Part shown: positions 33,921 through 42,148 of the stretch, piece by piece
How the letters are laid out: every line of letters begins with the position of its first letter
How positions within the stretch are numbered: the first letter of the stretch is position 1
Assembly (NCBI GenBank): GCA_025056865.1
Contig: JANWVO010000053.1
Coordinates: forward strand, 1-51,876
Length of the DNA stretch: 51,876 bases
Direction: 5' to 3'
Source of the DNA: Bryobacteraceae bacterium
Lineage (GTDB): Bacteria; Acidobacteriota; Terriglobia; Bryobacterales; Bryobacteraceae
The notes under the pieces: model-generated
The model's database searches: none
Told to the model about the DNA's origin: nothing
What the model saw: only the letters and a program-made list of their open reading frames with translations
Position numbers and translations under genes: made by a program

Positions 33921-34802
33921 ATGCGGATCGGCCTGCACTGCTCCACTTCGGGCCGGCTGGCAAACGCTGCCCGCCGCGCCGCCGAGGTCGGCGCCAACTG
34001 TTTCCAGATCTTCTCCTCCAGCCCCCGCACGTGGCGGGCTGCGCCGCCGCCGCCGGACCAGGTGGAGGAGCTGCGGCGGCTGCGCGCCGAGCATGACCTG
34101 CACCCGCTGGTCATTCACGACAGCTACCTCATCAACCTCGCCGCGCCGGATGAAGAGATCCGCGCCAGAAGCATCCACGCCATGCGCGGCGAGCTCGAGC
34201 GGGCCTTCCTGATCGGCGCCGACTATCTCGTCATCCATCCCGGCAGCGCCCGGCAGGCGCCCGTCGAGCAGGGCATCGAACGCATTGTCGATTCGCTCCG
34301 CCAGGCCGCGCGCCGCCTGCGCCCGCCGGACGGCTTCATGCTGCTGCTCGAAAACACGGCTGGCGCCGGCGCGACCATCGGCCGCACGCTCGAGGAGCTG
34401 CGTGAGCTGCGCGCGCGGCTGGAGCCGGAGCTTCCATTTCCCGTCGGCTACTGCCTGGACACGTGCCACCTCTATGCTTCCGGCTACGACGTCTCCACCG
34501 CCGAGGGCCTGCGCGACACCGTCCGGCAGGCGGAGGCCGTGCTGGGCCTCGCCCACGTTCCCGTCATCCATGCCAACGACAGCCTCGGCGCGTTTGGCTC
34601 CCGGCTGGATCGTCATGCGAACATAGGAGAAGGGCGCATCGGGCTCGACGGCTTCCGCCGCATCCTGAATCATCCCGCTCTGCGCCGGAAGGCCTTCGTG
34701 CTGGAGACGCCCGTCGACAAGCCGGGCGACGATCAGCGAAACGTCGAAACACTGAAATCGCTATGCCGGAAGTTCCGTACCGCCACGAAGAAATCGAGCT
34801 GA
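33921..34802 (+). CDS. nfo: Endonuclease IV (apurinic/apyrimidinic endonuclease)
   Basis: 293 residues, normal family length. Xylose-isomerase-like barrel of the AP2 endonuclease family with metal ligands in VIHPGSA (His), LLLENTAG (Glu), [14 protein letters not shown] (Asp/His), VIHANDS (His) and [12 protein letters not shown] (Asp/His), and terminal Glu in FVLETP. Cuts 5' of abasic sites in DNA base-excision repair. Its last 40 bp overlap the leuS start, so leuS translation is coupled to it. Confidence 0.95.
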   Translation: MRIGLHCSTSGRLANAARRAAEVGANCFQIFSSSPRTWRAAPPPPDQVEELRRLRAEHDLHPLVIHDSYLINLAAPDEEIRARSIHAMRGELERAFLIGADYLVIHPGSARQAPVEQGIERIVDSLRQAARRLRPPDGFMLLLENTAGAGATIGRTLEELRELRARLEPELPFPVGYCLDTCHLYASGYDVSTAEGLRDTVRQAEAVLGLAHVPVIHANDSLGAFGSRLDRHANIGEGRIGLDGFRRILNHPALRRKAFVLETPVDKPGDDQRNVETLKSLCRKFRTATKKSS

Positions 34803-37198
34803 AATGGTGCGCCCGCTGGACGGAGGACCGCACCCTGTACAAGGCGCTGGACGATGGCTCCAGGCCCCGCTACTACGTGCTCGAGATGTTCCCCTATCCG
34901 AGCGGGCGGCTCCACATGGGCCATGTGCGCAACTACTCGATCGGCGACACGCTGGCGCGCTACATGTGGATGCGCGGCTACGACGTGATGCACCCGATCG
35001 GCTGGGACGCCTTCGGCCTGCCGGCGGAAAACGCCGCCATCAAGCACGGGCGGCACCCGGCCGAATGGACGCACTCCAACGTCGCCTACATGAAGAAGCA
35101 GCTCCAGCGGCTCGGCTTCGCCTACGACTGGGACCGCGAGGTCAACACCTGCCTGCCCGAATACTACCGCTGGAACCAGTGGATGTTCCTGCGGATGTTC
35201 GAGCGCGGGCTGGCCTACCGCAAGACGTCGCTCGTCAACTGGTGCCCCGAGTGCCAGACCGTGCTCGCCAACGAGCAGGTGGTCGACGGCTGCTGCTGGC
35301 GGCACGAGACGACTCCCGTCGAGATGCGCGAGCTCGACCAGTGGTTCCTCCGCATCACCGCCTACGCCGACGAGCTGCTCGAGGACATGAAGCAGATCGA
35401 GGCCGGCTGGCCGCCGCAGGTGCTCACCATGCAGCGCAACTGGATCGGCCGCAGCGAGGGCGCCGAGATCGACTTCCGCCTGAAGGACACCGGCCAGCCG
35501 ATCCGCATCTTCACCACGCGGCTGGACACCATCTATGGGGCCACCTGCGTCATCCTGTCTCCCGAGCACGCGGTCGCCAGGGAGATCTGCACCGGGGAGC
35601 TGGCCGCCCGCCGCAAGGAGATGATCGACGAGCAGGCGCGGAAGCGGCCCGAGGACATGGAGAAGCTGGGCTTCTTCACCGGCCGTTACGCCATCAATCC
35701 CTTCAATGGCGCCGAAATCCCCGTCTGGGTGGGCAACTTCGTGCTGGCCACCTACGGCACCGGCGCCATCATGGCCGTGCCCGCGCACGACGAGCGCGAT
35801 TTCGAGTTCTGCCGCAAATACGGAATCCCCATCGTCAGCGTCATCCGGCCCGTGGACGGCGCGCTCGACCCCGACCCACGGCAGGCCTTCACCGATGACG
35901 GCATCATGGAGAACTCCGGCGAATGGTCCGGCCTGCCCAGCGCGGAGGGCCGCCGCCGCATGGCCGAAAAGGCCGAGCGCGAGGGCTTCGGCCGTGCCGC
36001 CGTCACCTACCGGCTGAAGGATTGGGGCATCTCGCGCCAGCGTTACTGGGGCACGCCGATCCCCATCATCCACTGCAAGGCCTGCGGCGCCGTGCCGGTG
36101 CCGGACGATCAGCTCCCGGTCGTGCTGCCCGAAAACGTCGAATTCACGGGCCGCGGCCGCTCGCCCCTGGCCAACCTGAAGAGCTTCGTCGAAACCACGT
36201 GTCCGAAATGCGGCGCGCCCGCCGAACGCGAGACCGACACGATGGACACCTTCGTCGACAGCTCGTGGTATTTCTTCCGCTACGTCGATCCGCGCAACGA
36301 CAGGATGCCGTTCGACCCGGCGAAGGTGAAGCCATGGTTCCCCGTGGACCAGTACATCGGCGGCATCACCCACGCCATCCTCCATCTGCTGTATTCGCGC
36401 TTCTGGTGCAAGGTGCTGCGCGACATCGGGCTGGTCGAAATCGACGAGCCTTTCCGCAACCTCTTCACGCAGGGCATGGTGCAGTTGCACGGGCAGACGA
36501 TGTCGAAGTCGAAGGGCAACATCGTCGACCCCGACGAGATGGTGGCCAGGTACGGCGCCGACACCTGCCGCCTCTTCACCCTCTTCGCCGCGCCGCCGGA
36601 GAAGAACATGGACTGGAACGAGAGCGGCGTCGAAGGCCAGTACCGCTTCCTCAGCCGCCTGTTCCGCTGGGTGTCGCGCAATGCCGATGCCGCCGGCGGA
36701 AGCGGCGAGAACGACTCCCGCGCCCTGCGGAAACTCCACCAGACGATCCGCAAGATCACGCAGGATTTCGACAACCGCTGGCATTTCAACACGTCCATCG
36801 CGGCGCTGATGGAGCTGATGAACGAGCTGCATGCCTGCGAGCCCGGAATGTCGGCCGCCGCGCTCCGCGATTGCGCTGAAAAGGTCACGCTGATGCTGGC
36901 TCCGTTCGCGCCCTTCGCCGCGCAGGAATTGTGGGAAATCCTCGGCCATTCCACCCCTGTTTTCAAGGAAAAATGGCCGGAATTCGATGAAAATCTGGCC
37001 CGCGAGGAGGAGCTCGAGGTTCCCGTCCAGGTCAACGGCAGGCTCCGCAGCCGCATCACCGTGCCTCACGGCACGCCGGCCGAGGAGCAGCAGCGGCTGG
37101 CCCTGGCCGACCCCCGCGTGCGCGCCCACACCGACGGCAGGCAGGTGGTGAAGGTCATCCACACCGGCCGGCTGATCAACATCGTGGTGAAGGGCTGA
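34763..37198 (+). CDS. leuS: Leucyl-tRNA synthetase
   Basis: 811 residues. Class I HIGH motif as HMGH (51-54, [12 protein letters not shown]), editing domain with [19 protein letters not shown] and [11 protein letters not shown], and KMSKS-type loop MSKSKG starting near residue 580. ATG 34763 gives the canonical N-terminus ([14 protein letters not shown]) and lies inside the nfo reading frame. Charges tRNA-Leu. An unusually long (40 bp) same-strand overlap with nfo. Confidence 0.97.
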   Translation: MPEVPYRHEEIELKWCARWTEDRTLYKALDDGSRPRYYVLEMFPYPSGRLHMGHVRNYSIGDTLARYMWMRGYDVMHPIGWDAFGLPAENAAIKHGRHPAEWTHSNVAYMKKQLQRLGFAYDWDREVNTCLPEYYRWNQWMFLRMFERGLAYRKTSLVNWCPECQTVLANEQVVDGCCWRHETTPVEMRELDQWFLRITAYADELLEDMKQIEAGWPPQVLTMQRNWIGRSEGAEIDFRLKDTGQPIRIFTTRLDTIYGATCVILSPEHAVAREICTGELAARRKEMIDEQARKRPEDMEKLGFFTGRYAINPFNGAEIPVWVGNFVLATYGTGAIMAVPAHDERDFEFCRKYGIPIVSVIRPVDGALDPDPRQAFTDDGIMENSGEWSGLPSAEGRRRMAEKAEREGFGRAAVTYRLKDWGISRQRYWGTPIPIIHCKACGAVPVPDDQLPVVLPENVEFTGRGRSPLANLKSFVETTCPKCGAPAERETDTMDTFVDSSWYFFRYVDPRNDRMPFDPAKVKPWFPVDQYIGGITHAILHLLYSRFWCKVLRDIGLVEIDEPFRNLFTQGMVQLHGQTMSKSKGNIVDPDEMVARYGADTCRLFTLFAAPPEKNMDWNESGVEGQYRFLSRLFRWVSRNADAAGGSGENDSRALRKLHQTIRKITQDFDNRWHFNTSIAALMELMNELHACEPGMSAAALRDCAEKVTLMLAPFAPFAAQELWEILGHSTPVFKEKWPEFDENLAREEELEVPVQVNGRLRSRITVPHGTPAEEQQRLALADPRVRAHTDGRQVVKVIHTGRLINIVVKG

Positions 37199-37207
37199 GG
37201 CGCCGGG

Positions 37208-38524
37208 TCAGCGCTCCCGGATCCACCGGCACAGGTCCCCGATCACCTCCGGCGCCACGTGTCCGGGCCGGTTGTACTCGTCTGGCGTGCTCTGGCCCTG
37301 CCCGGGCTGGAACAGGTGGTTCAGCGCCGGATACCGTTTCAGCGCGGCGCGCGGACTCGCTTTCAGGGCGCTCTCCCACAGCCGGAAATCTTCGTCCGTC
37401 ACCTGATAATCGCGGCCGCCGTGCAGCAGCAGAAGCGGCGCGTCCAGCTTCGCTGCGGCGGCCAGCGGGTCCTTGCCGCGGAAGCTGAGCCAGTAAGAAC
37501 GGGGCGCGCCGAGCGCCCGCTCCGGACCCTGGCCCGTTTCGCGGATCTGGCGCACGGCGGCCGCCTCGCGCTCCGCCTCCGCGATCTTTTCGCGCTCGGC
37601 GGCGGAAGGCTCACCCCGCAGCGAGGCCAGATACCGGACCTGCTCCATATAAAGCTGCTCGAGCGGCCGCGCCGGAGCCGCCAGCAGGATCACTCCAGCC
37701 AGACGGCCGTCGGCGGCCGCAATCAGCGGCGCCGCCCACGCGCCCAGGCTGTGGCCGAGCACGAAAACGCGCTTCGGGTCGATGCCCGGCGTCCTGCGCA
37801 ACAGCGCGGCGGCGGCCAGCGCATCGTCGATCACTTCCTGCTCCAGCGTGATCTCCGTGGCCGCCGCCAGCCTCTGCGCGTGCGCGCGCGTGCGCTTCTC
37901 ATAGCGCAGCACCGCCACGCCGCAACTGGCCAGCCCTTCGGCCAGGTCGCGGAACGGCTTGGCCGCCATCACCGTCTCATCGCGGTCGTTGGGGCCGGAG
38001 CCATGCACCAGCACGACCGCCGGCCAGGGCCCCTCGCCGCGGGGCACGGTGAGCGTTGCGGGCAGAGGCCAGCCGGGTGCGCCGGCGGTCAGCTCGCGCT
38101 CCTCGAAGGCCTCCGGCTGGCTGTAGGAGGGCCGCTGCCAGGCGGGGGCCAGCGTAAAGCCCGGCGGGCGCAGAAACAGCCCGGCGATCGCCCCGGCGCC
38201 ATCGAACGTCACCTGCACCTGAATCGCGCCGCGCTCGAATTCGGCCGGCACCAGCGCCGTCTCCATCCCGCCCAGCTTTCCGGTCTGCGGCTCGCCAATC
38301 GCTTTGAGCGCGCCCAGCGCCTTGAGCGCAGGCTCCACGCCCTGCCGGAGCTTATCCGGCGGCGCCGCCTGCTTCATCTGCGCCGAGAACCGCTCCGCCA
38401 GCGCTTCGTACTGCCCGGAAAGAAGCAGCCGCGCCGCCTCGCGCGCCCGCTCCTTCAGCTCCGGCGCCTGCGCGAAGGACACCGCCGCCAGCGCCACTGC
38501 CAGCCATGCGTTACGCCCGCTCAT
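37208..38524 (-). CDS. Exported alpha/beta hydrolase with N-terminal DUF3887-like domain
   Basis: 438 residues. Signal peptide (MSGRNAWLAVALAAVSFAQ), a ~100-residue DUF3887-like domain (REAARLLLSGQYEALAERFSAQMKQAAPPDKLRQGVEPAL ... VQVTFDGAGAIAGLFLRP) and an alpha/beta hydrolase core: oxyanion region VVLVHGSGPNDRDET, nucleophile elbow GHSLGAWAA, acid in LLLLHGGRDYQVT and His in LNHLFQ. A GHSLG-type esterase or peptidase, substrate unknown. The gene starts inside the last codons of ybjQ (14 bp overlap), so it belongs to the ECF-sigma operon. Confidence 0.87.
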   Translation of the reverse strand: MSGRNAWLAVALAAVSFAQAPELKERAREAARLLLSGQYEALAERFSAQMKQAAPPDKLRQGVEPALKALGALKAIGEPQTGKLGGMETALVPAEFERGAIQVQVTFDGAGAIAGLFLRPPGFTLAPAWQRPSYSQPEAFEERELTAGAPGWPLPATLTVPRGEGPWPAVVLVHGSGPNDRDETVMAAKPFRDLAEGLASCGVAVLRYEKRTRAHAQRLAAATEITLEQEVIDDALAAAALLRRTPGIDPKRVFVLGHSLGAWAAPLIAAADGRLAGVILLAAPARPLEQLYMEQVRYLASLRGEPSAAEREKIAEAEREAAAVRQIRETGQGPERALGAPRSYWLSFRGKDPLAAAAKLDAPLLLLHGGRDYQVTDEDFRLWESALKASPRAALKRYPALNHLFQPGQGQSTPDEYNRPGHVAPEVIGDLCRWIRER

Positions 38525-38837
38525 CTTCCACCACCACGGCCGTGCCGTAGGCCAGCAGCTCCGCCATGCCGGCGGCCACCATCGAGGTGACGAAGCGCAC
38601 GCCCACCACCGCGTTGGCGCCCAGCAGGCGCGCCTCCTCCACCATCCGGTCAAGCGCCTGCTCGCGGCTCTCGGCCAGCAGCTTGGTATACTCCGGCACT
38701 TCTCCGCCGACGATGTTGCGCAGCGCGGCGAGAATGTCCCTGCCAATGTGGCGCGCCCGCACCGAATTGCCGCGCGCCAGCCCCAGCGTCCGCACAATCC
38801 GTTTGCCCGCAATTTCGGGCGTCGTGGCGACAATCAT
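38511..38837 (-). CDS. YbjQ/UPF0145 family protein
   Basis: 108 residues, complete UPF0145 (YbjQ) domain: IVATTPEIAGKRIVRTLGLARGNSVRARHIGRDILAALRNIVGGEVPEYTKLLAESREQALDRMVEEARLLGANAVVGVRF. The family forms pentameric rings and has been called a putative heavy-metal-binding domain; function unknown. Overlaps the anti-sigma gene by 4 bp and the hydrolase gene by 14 bp. Confidence 0.9.
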   Translation of the reverse strand: MIVATTPEIAGKRIVRTLGLARGNSVRARHIGRDILAALRNIVGGEVPEYTKLLAESREQALDRMVEEARLLGANAVVGVRFVTSMVAAGMAELLAYGTAVVVEDERA

Positions 38838-39277
38838 TTCTCGATCCTCCGGTAGCGGTCATGCGGCAGTTGCCGCACGCGTTCGGCGATCACGCTCGCC
38901 AGCAGCATGACAAACCCGATCCCCACGGCGCTGGCGATCAGCTCCTCCGCCGAGGGCGGACGCCAGTGGCGCACGTACGTCACCGCCGCGTAAATCAGCC
39001 ACGCCGCCAGGCCGCCGAGCACGAACAGCCAACCCAGCCGGCGCGGCGCCTGCACCATCAGGCTCTTCTCGAGTTCTTTCATCCTGTCCTCCGGGGGGCT
39101 GGCGAAATGCAGCGAGCGGGTCATCTGCTGAAGCCGGGCCAGTTCCTCATAGGCCTGCCGGCACTCGGCGCAGCCTTCCAGATGCACGCGCACCCTCTGC
39201 TCCTCGCCCTGCGTCAGTTCGCCGTCGAGGCAGGCGGAAAGCATCCGCCGGATCTCCTCATGCCGTTCCGCCGTCAT
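38834..39277 (-). CDS. Anti-sigma factor with zf-HC2 zinc finger and two membrane helices
   Basis: 147 residues. The N-terminal zinc-binding anti-sigma domain has His32, Cys36 and Cys39 (VHLEGCAECRQAYEEL, HxxxCxxC). Membrane helices lie at ~79-100 and ~112-134. Expected to hold the upstream ECF sigma factor at the membrane until an envelope signal releases it. The start overlaps the sigma factor's stop (ATGA), the usual pairing. Confidence 0.9.
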   Translation of the reverse strand: MTAERHEEIRRMLSACLDGELTQGEEQRVRVHLEGCAECRQAYEELARLQQMTRSLHFASPPEDRMKELEKSLMVQAPRRLGWLFVLGGLAAWLIYAAVTYVRHWRPPSAEELIASAVGIGFVMLLASVIAERVRQLPHDRYRRIEK

Positions 39278-39792
39278 CGCAGGAATCCCTCCATCGCTTC
39301 GCGCACCTTCTCCCGCGCGTGGTGCAGCCGGGAGGAGACGGTTCCCATGCTCAAACCCAGCACTTCGGCGATTTCCGCGTAGTTCAGCCCGTGCCAGTCC
39401 CGCAACAGCAGGATCTCCCGCTGTCCGGGCGGCAGGCTGCGGATCGCCTCCCAGAGCCGCCGGCTCACCTCGCTCTGCGCCGCCGCCTCTTCCGGTCCTG
39501 CCACCAGCGGGCCGGCGATGCCCTCCTCCAGCTCCGTCTCGCCTCGCCGCGCACGCCGCCGCAGATGATCGACGGCCAGGTTGCGGATGATCGTATACAG
39601 CCAGGCCGCGGCCTTGCCCGGCTCGGCGCAGCCGGTCCAGCGTTCATGCATCCGCAGGTACGCCTCCTGCACGATGTCCATCGCGTCCTCGCCATTCCCG
39701 GTCAGGTGCAGAGCGAAGGCGTAGGCCCTGCGGTTCGTGCTGCGGAAGAAGCCGGCGAACGAATCGGCTTCTGCCTCGTCATTCAGGCTCAT
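39274..39792 (-). CDS. ECF-type sigma-70 factor
   Basis: 172 residues from the ATG at 39792, which has an AGGA ribosome site about 9 nt upstream; ATGs at 39813/39816 would add 7-8 residues. Region 2 is FAGFFRSTNRRAYAFALHLTGNGEDAMDIVQEAYLRM ... AAAWLYTIIRNLAVDHLRR; region 4 is RLWEAIRSLPPGQREILLLRDWHGLNYAEIAEVLGLSMGTVSSRLHHAREKVREAM with a helix-turn-helix. First gene of the sigma / anti-sigma / ybjQ / hydrolase operon. Confidence 0.92.
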   Translation of the reverse strand: MSLNDEAEADSFAGFFRSTNRRAYAFALHLTGNGEDAMDIVQEAYLRMHERWTGCAEPGKAAAWLYTIIRNLAVDHLRRRARRGETELEEGIAGPLVAGPEEAAAQSEVSRRLWEAIRSLPPGQREILLLRDWHGLNYAEIAEVLGLSMGTVSSRLHHAREKVREAMEGFLR

Positions 39793-39917
39793 CGGAACGG
39801 TTCCTGCGGCCATCATGGGCGTCTATCCCAAGACACGTTTCAGGCCGCCGTTTTGTTCTCCCAGGGCATCGATTCCCGCGCCGCCCTGCGGCCGGATGCG
39901 GACTCCGCGGCGTTGCC

Positions 39918-41627
39918 TCAGCCTCTGGCCGCCAGCTCGCGCTCGGCGCGGTCCGGATCGTTCTTCACCGTGCAGGCGTCGTCGAAGATCATCGTGGCCC
40001 GCGAGGCGGCGTCCCAGGCGGGCCAGCGCGGAATCCCCTTGTGGTTCGGGTCGCCCGTGCGGGCAAACTGGATCCAGGCCTGGCTCATCCGCGCCGCCAG
40101 CGCCTGCGCCCGCGCGCCGCCGCCGGTCATGTGCTCGCAGCGTTCCACGTTGTCGAAGACGAACGGCAGCTCCAGGCAGTGGAACGAGCGCGGACGCCCG
40201 TCCAGCACCGGCGTCTTCCAGCAGAACCAGTAGTTCCACGCCGGAGCCGCCTTCAGCGCCGCCTTGCGCTCCACCTGATCGATGGCCGCCTGCCGCACGG
40301 GAGCCGTGGCGATCAGCGAGAACAGATCCAGCGGCTTCGCCTTCGGGTTGGCCCTGCGGAATGCCGCGAGGATCTGCGGCGCTCGGTCCTTCCAGGCCTC
40401 CGACACCCGCTTCTCCAGCTCGGCTTCGGTCATCTGCTCCATCGCCGGGTTGCCCATCGCCGAAACAAATTCGTTCATCGTGGTGCCGGCGATCAGCGGC
40501 ACGTGGGCGGAAACCTCGGGCGCGTCGGGATCGAAGGGGTGCCGCGGCAGGTCCCGGCCATCGACGACGGGCGCCCAGCCCAGAGTCCGGCCCATGTCGC
40601 TCAGCCGGAGCAAAGCGGGGCGGGGCGCCACCTTGTTGCGCGCCGCCATCGCCGCCGCAACCAGCGTCGGCGCCGGCAGCTCGTTCAGTCTTGCCAGCTC
40701 GTTGCGCGACAGATTCAGCTCCGTCAGCGTCGCGGCGGCGAGCTTCGCCGCCAGATCGGGCGTCGACAGCCGCAACGCCGAGCCGCTCTGCACGATCGCC
40801 TTGTGGAACAGGCCTTTCGCCGCGGGCATCGCCAGCAGCGCGTTCACCTTGCCGCCGCCGCCCGACTGGCCGAAGATCGTCACATTGCCCGGATCGCCGC
40901 CGAACGCGGCAATATTGTCGCGGACCCACTCGAGCGCGAGGATCAGGTCGAGGATGCCCGCGTTGCCCGAAGAGGCATAACGCGAATCCAGCTCGGCCAG
41001 AAAGAGATGCCCGAAAACGTTCAGCCGGTGGTTCACCGTCACCACCACGACGTCGCCCCGCCGCGCCAGATTCTCGCCATGGTAGGACGGCAGCTCGTGG
41101 CCGGACCCGGCCTGGAATCCGCCCCCGTGCAGCCACACCATCACCGGACGCTTCGCCGGGCGCGACACGCCGAGCCCCGGCGTCCAGACGTTCAGGCGCA
41201 GGCAGTCTTCGCCGGGCTGCCCGTCGTCCCACTGGAACAGCCACGCCACTTCATCGTTGGCCCAGCCTTCGCGCGGCGGCTGCGGACACACGGGGCCATA
41301 GTGCAGGCACGAGCGCACGCCCGCCCAAGGCTCCGGCTTCCGCGGCGGCAGGAAGCGGTTCGCCCCGCCCGTGGGCGCGCCATAAGGAATGCCCTTGAAT
41401 GTGAAGATGCCCCGCCGGATGTAGCCGCGCACGCGCCCCGCGGTTGTTTCCACTACGGCCTTCTGCTCTGAAGCAACGATGGGGTCATCCTGCGCTGGCT
41501 TTGGAGCAGGCGCGGGAACCGTCTTTCCCTCGCCGGACCTCTCTTGCGCCGCCAGCACCGGCGCTGCGGCAGCCGCCGCTGCCCCCTGAAGCCAGGCGCG
41601 GCGGGCCACTCCATCATTCCGTGACAT
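39918..41627 (-). CDS. Exported type B carboxylesterase
   Basis: 569 residues from ATG 41627 (AGGAGG 4 nt upstream). Tat-like leader ([19 protein letters not shown]), then a cholinesterase-like fold: N-terminal [29 protein letters not shown], oxyanion [12 protein letters not shown], nucleophile elbow [11 protein letters not shown], and acid/His later in the chain ([24 protein letters not shown]). para-Nitrobenzyl-esterase-like; many acidobacterial copies are annotated only as carboxylesterase. It precedes the ECF-sigma operon by 125 bp on the same strand. Confidence 0.9.
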   Translation of the reverse strand: MSRNDGVARRAWLQGAAAAAAAPVLAAQERSGEGKTVPAPAPKPAQDDPIVASEQKAVVETTAGRVRGYIRRGIFTFKGIPYGAPTGGANRFLPPRKPEPWAGVRSCLHYGPVCPQPPREGWANDEVAWLFQWDDGQPGEDCLRLNVWTPGLGVSRPAKRPVMVWLHGGGFQAGSGHELPSYHGENLARRGDVVVVTVNHRLNVFGHLFLAELDSRYASSGNAGILDLILALEWVRDNIAAFGGDPGNVTIFGQSGGGGKVNALLAMPAAKGLFHKAIVQSGSALRLSTPDLAAKLAAATLTELNLSRNELARLNELPAPTLVAAAMAARNKVAPRPALLRLSDMGRTLGWAPVVDGRDLPRHPFDPDAPEVSAHVPLIAGTTMNEFVSAMGNPAMEQMTEAELEKRVSEAWKDRAPQILAAFRRANPKAKPLDLFSLIATAPVRQAAIDQVERKAALKAAPAWNYWFCWKTPVLDGRPRSFHCLELPFVFDNVERCEHMTGGGARAQALAARMSQAWIQFARTGDPNHKGIPRWPAWDAASRATMIFDDACTVKNDPDRAERELAARG

Positions 41628-41816
41628 GAGACCTCCTGACACCGGGTTCTCTCCGGCCTACGATTCTATCCGGGTGAAACGCCCTTTGGGCGAGGCGCGG
41701 TGCCGGGCACCGATGTCTTCAAAGTTCCTGCATTCACGCCGCCACGGCGCTCGGCGGCCCGGAAGGCGCCTGGATTTGCCAGCAGGCGTTGATTCTGTCG
41801 TTTGTGTCAATAGAAG
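41628..41816. other. Intergenic region between the divergent esterase and ilv leader
   Basis: About 190 bp with no gene. AT content rises toward its right end, where the ilv promoter lies. A small inverted repeat (GCCCTTTGGGC near 41683) is of unclear meaning. Confidence 0.5.
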
Positions 41817-41822
41817 TATAAT
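41817..41822 (+). promoter_or_regulatory. -10 box of the ilvBNC-cimA operon
   Basis: A perfect TATAAT at 41817-41822 in a locally AT-rich stretch (41800-41850) of an otherwise GC-rich window. No good -35 hexamer was found at 16-18 bp. Predicted start near 41829 gives a ~320-nt leader containing the attenuator. Confidence 0.65.
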
Positions 41823-41879
41823 TGCTTTTTATTAAAAACACCTCTTGCATTTCTCTGGCTTCTACGCTACCCTGTGTTC

Positions 41880-41996
41880 GTGACGCCATTCGGCACGACA
41901 GTCTGTGACCCGCAGCTCCTGCCGTCCAGTGGTGTCTCCATTCTCGTCATTGTAGGGATCATTCGGATTGGAGTCGCTGTACCGGCGCCCGCCTGA
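41880..41996 (+). CDS. ilv operon leader peptide (attenuation control)
   Basis: A 38-codon frame from GTG 41880 to TGA 41996. Its second half (residues 19-34) reads VSILVIVGIIRIGVAV: 11 of 16 residues are Val, Ile or Leu, the amino acids made by the operon downstream. This is the hallmark of ribosome-stalling control peptides such as E. coli IvbL and IlvL. The final codons (41987-41995) double as an antiterminator strand. Start is uncertain: another in-frame GTG lies at 41874 and neither has a ribosome site. Longer than enterobacterial ilv leader peptides, which are about 32 residues. Confidence 0.78.
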   Translation: MTPFGTTVCDPQLLPSSGVSILVIVGIIRIGVAVPAPA

Positions 41997-42040
41997 GTGA
42001 CCCTGCAACCGGAACCAATACGAAGGGCCACCAGGCGGGC
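41987..42040 (+). promoter_or_regulatory. Antiterminator pairing of the ilv attenuator
   Basis: GCCCGCCTG (41987-41995, the last codons of the leader peptide) is perfectly complementary to CAGGCGGGC (42032-42040), which is part of the left arm of the terminator. Pairing is mutually exclusive with the terminator. A ribosome finishing the leader peptide would cover 41987-41995 and permit termination; one stalled at Val/Ile codons would leave it free and allow read-through. Confidence 0.75.
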
Positions 42041-42063
42041 AAACCCCCGCCGGTGGCCCTTTT
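42025..42063 (+). terminator. Rho-independent attenuator terminator before ilvB
   Basis: Left arm GGGCCACC-A-GGCGGG (42025-42039, one bulged A), 6-nt loop, right arm CCCGCCGGTGGCCC (42046-42059), then TTTT (42060-42063) and an AT-rich tail. A 14-bp GC-rich stem with a T-tract, lying 86 bp before the ilvB start with no gene between, so it regulates rather than ends the operon. Confidence 0.88.
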
Positions 42064-42148
42064 GATTTCTCCATCCGTCCGGCGGCAACGGGATCCCTGG
42101 TCCGCCCCATGCGGTGGTCTTGAGACGAAGGAGAGGATTTCAGTCGCT

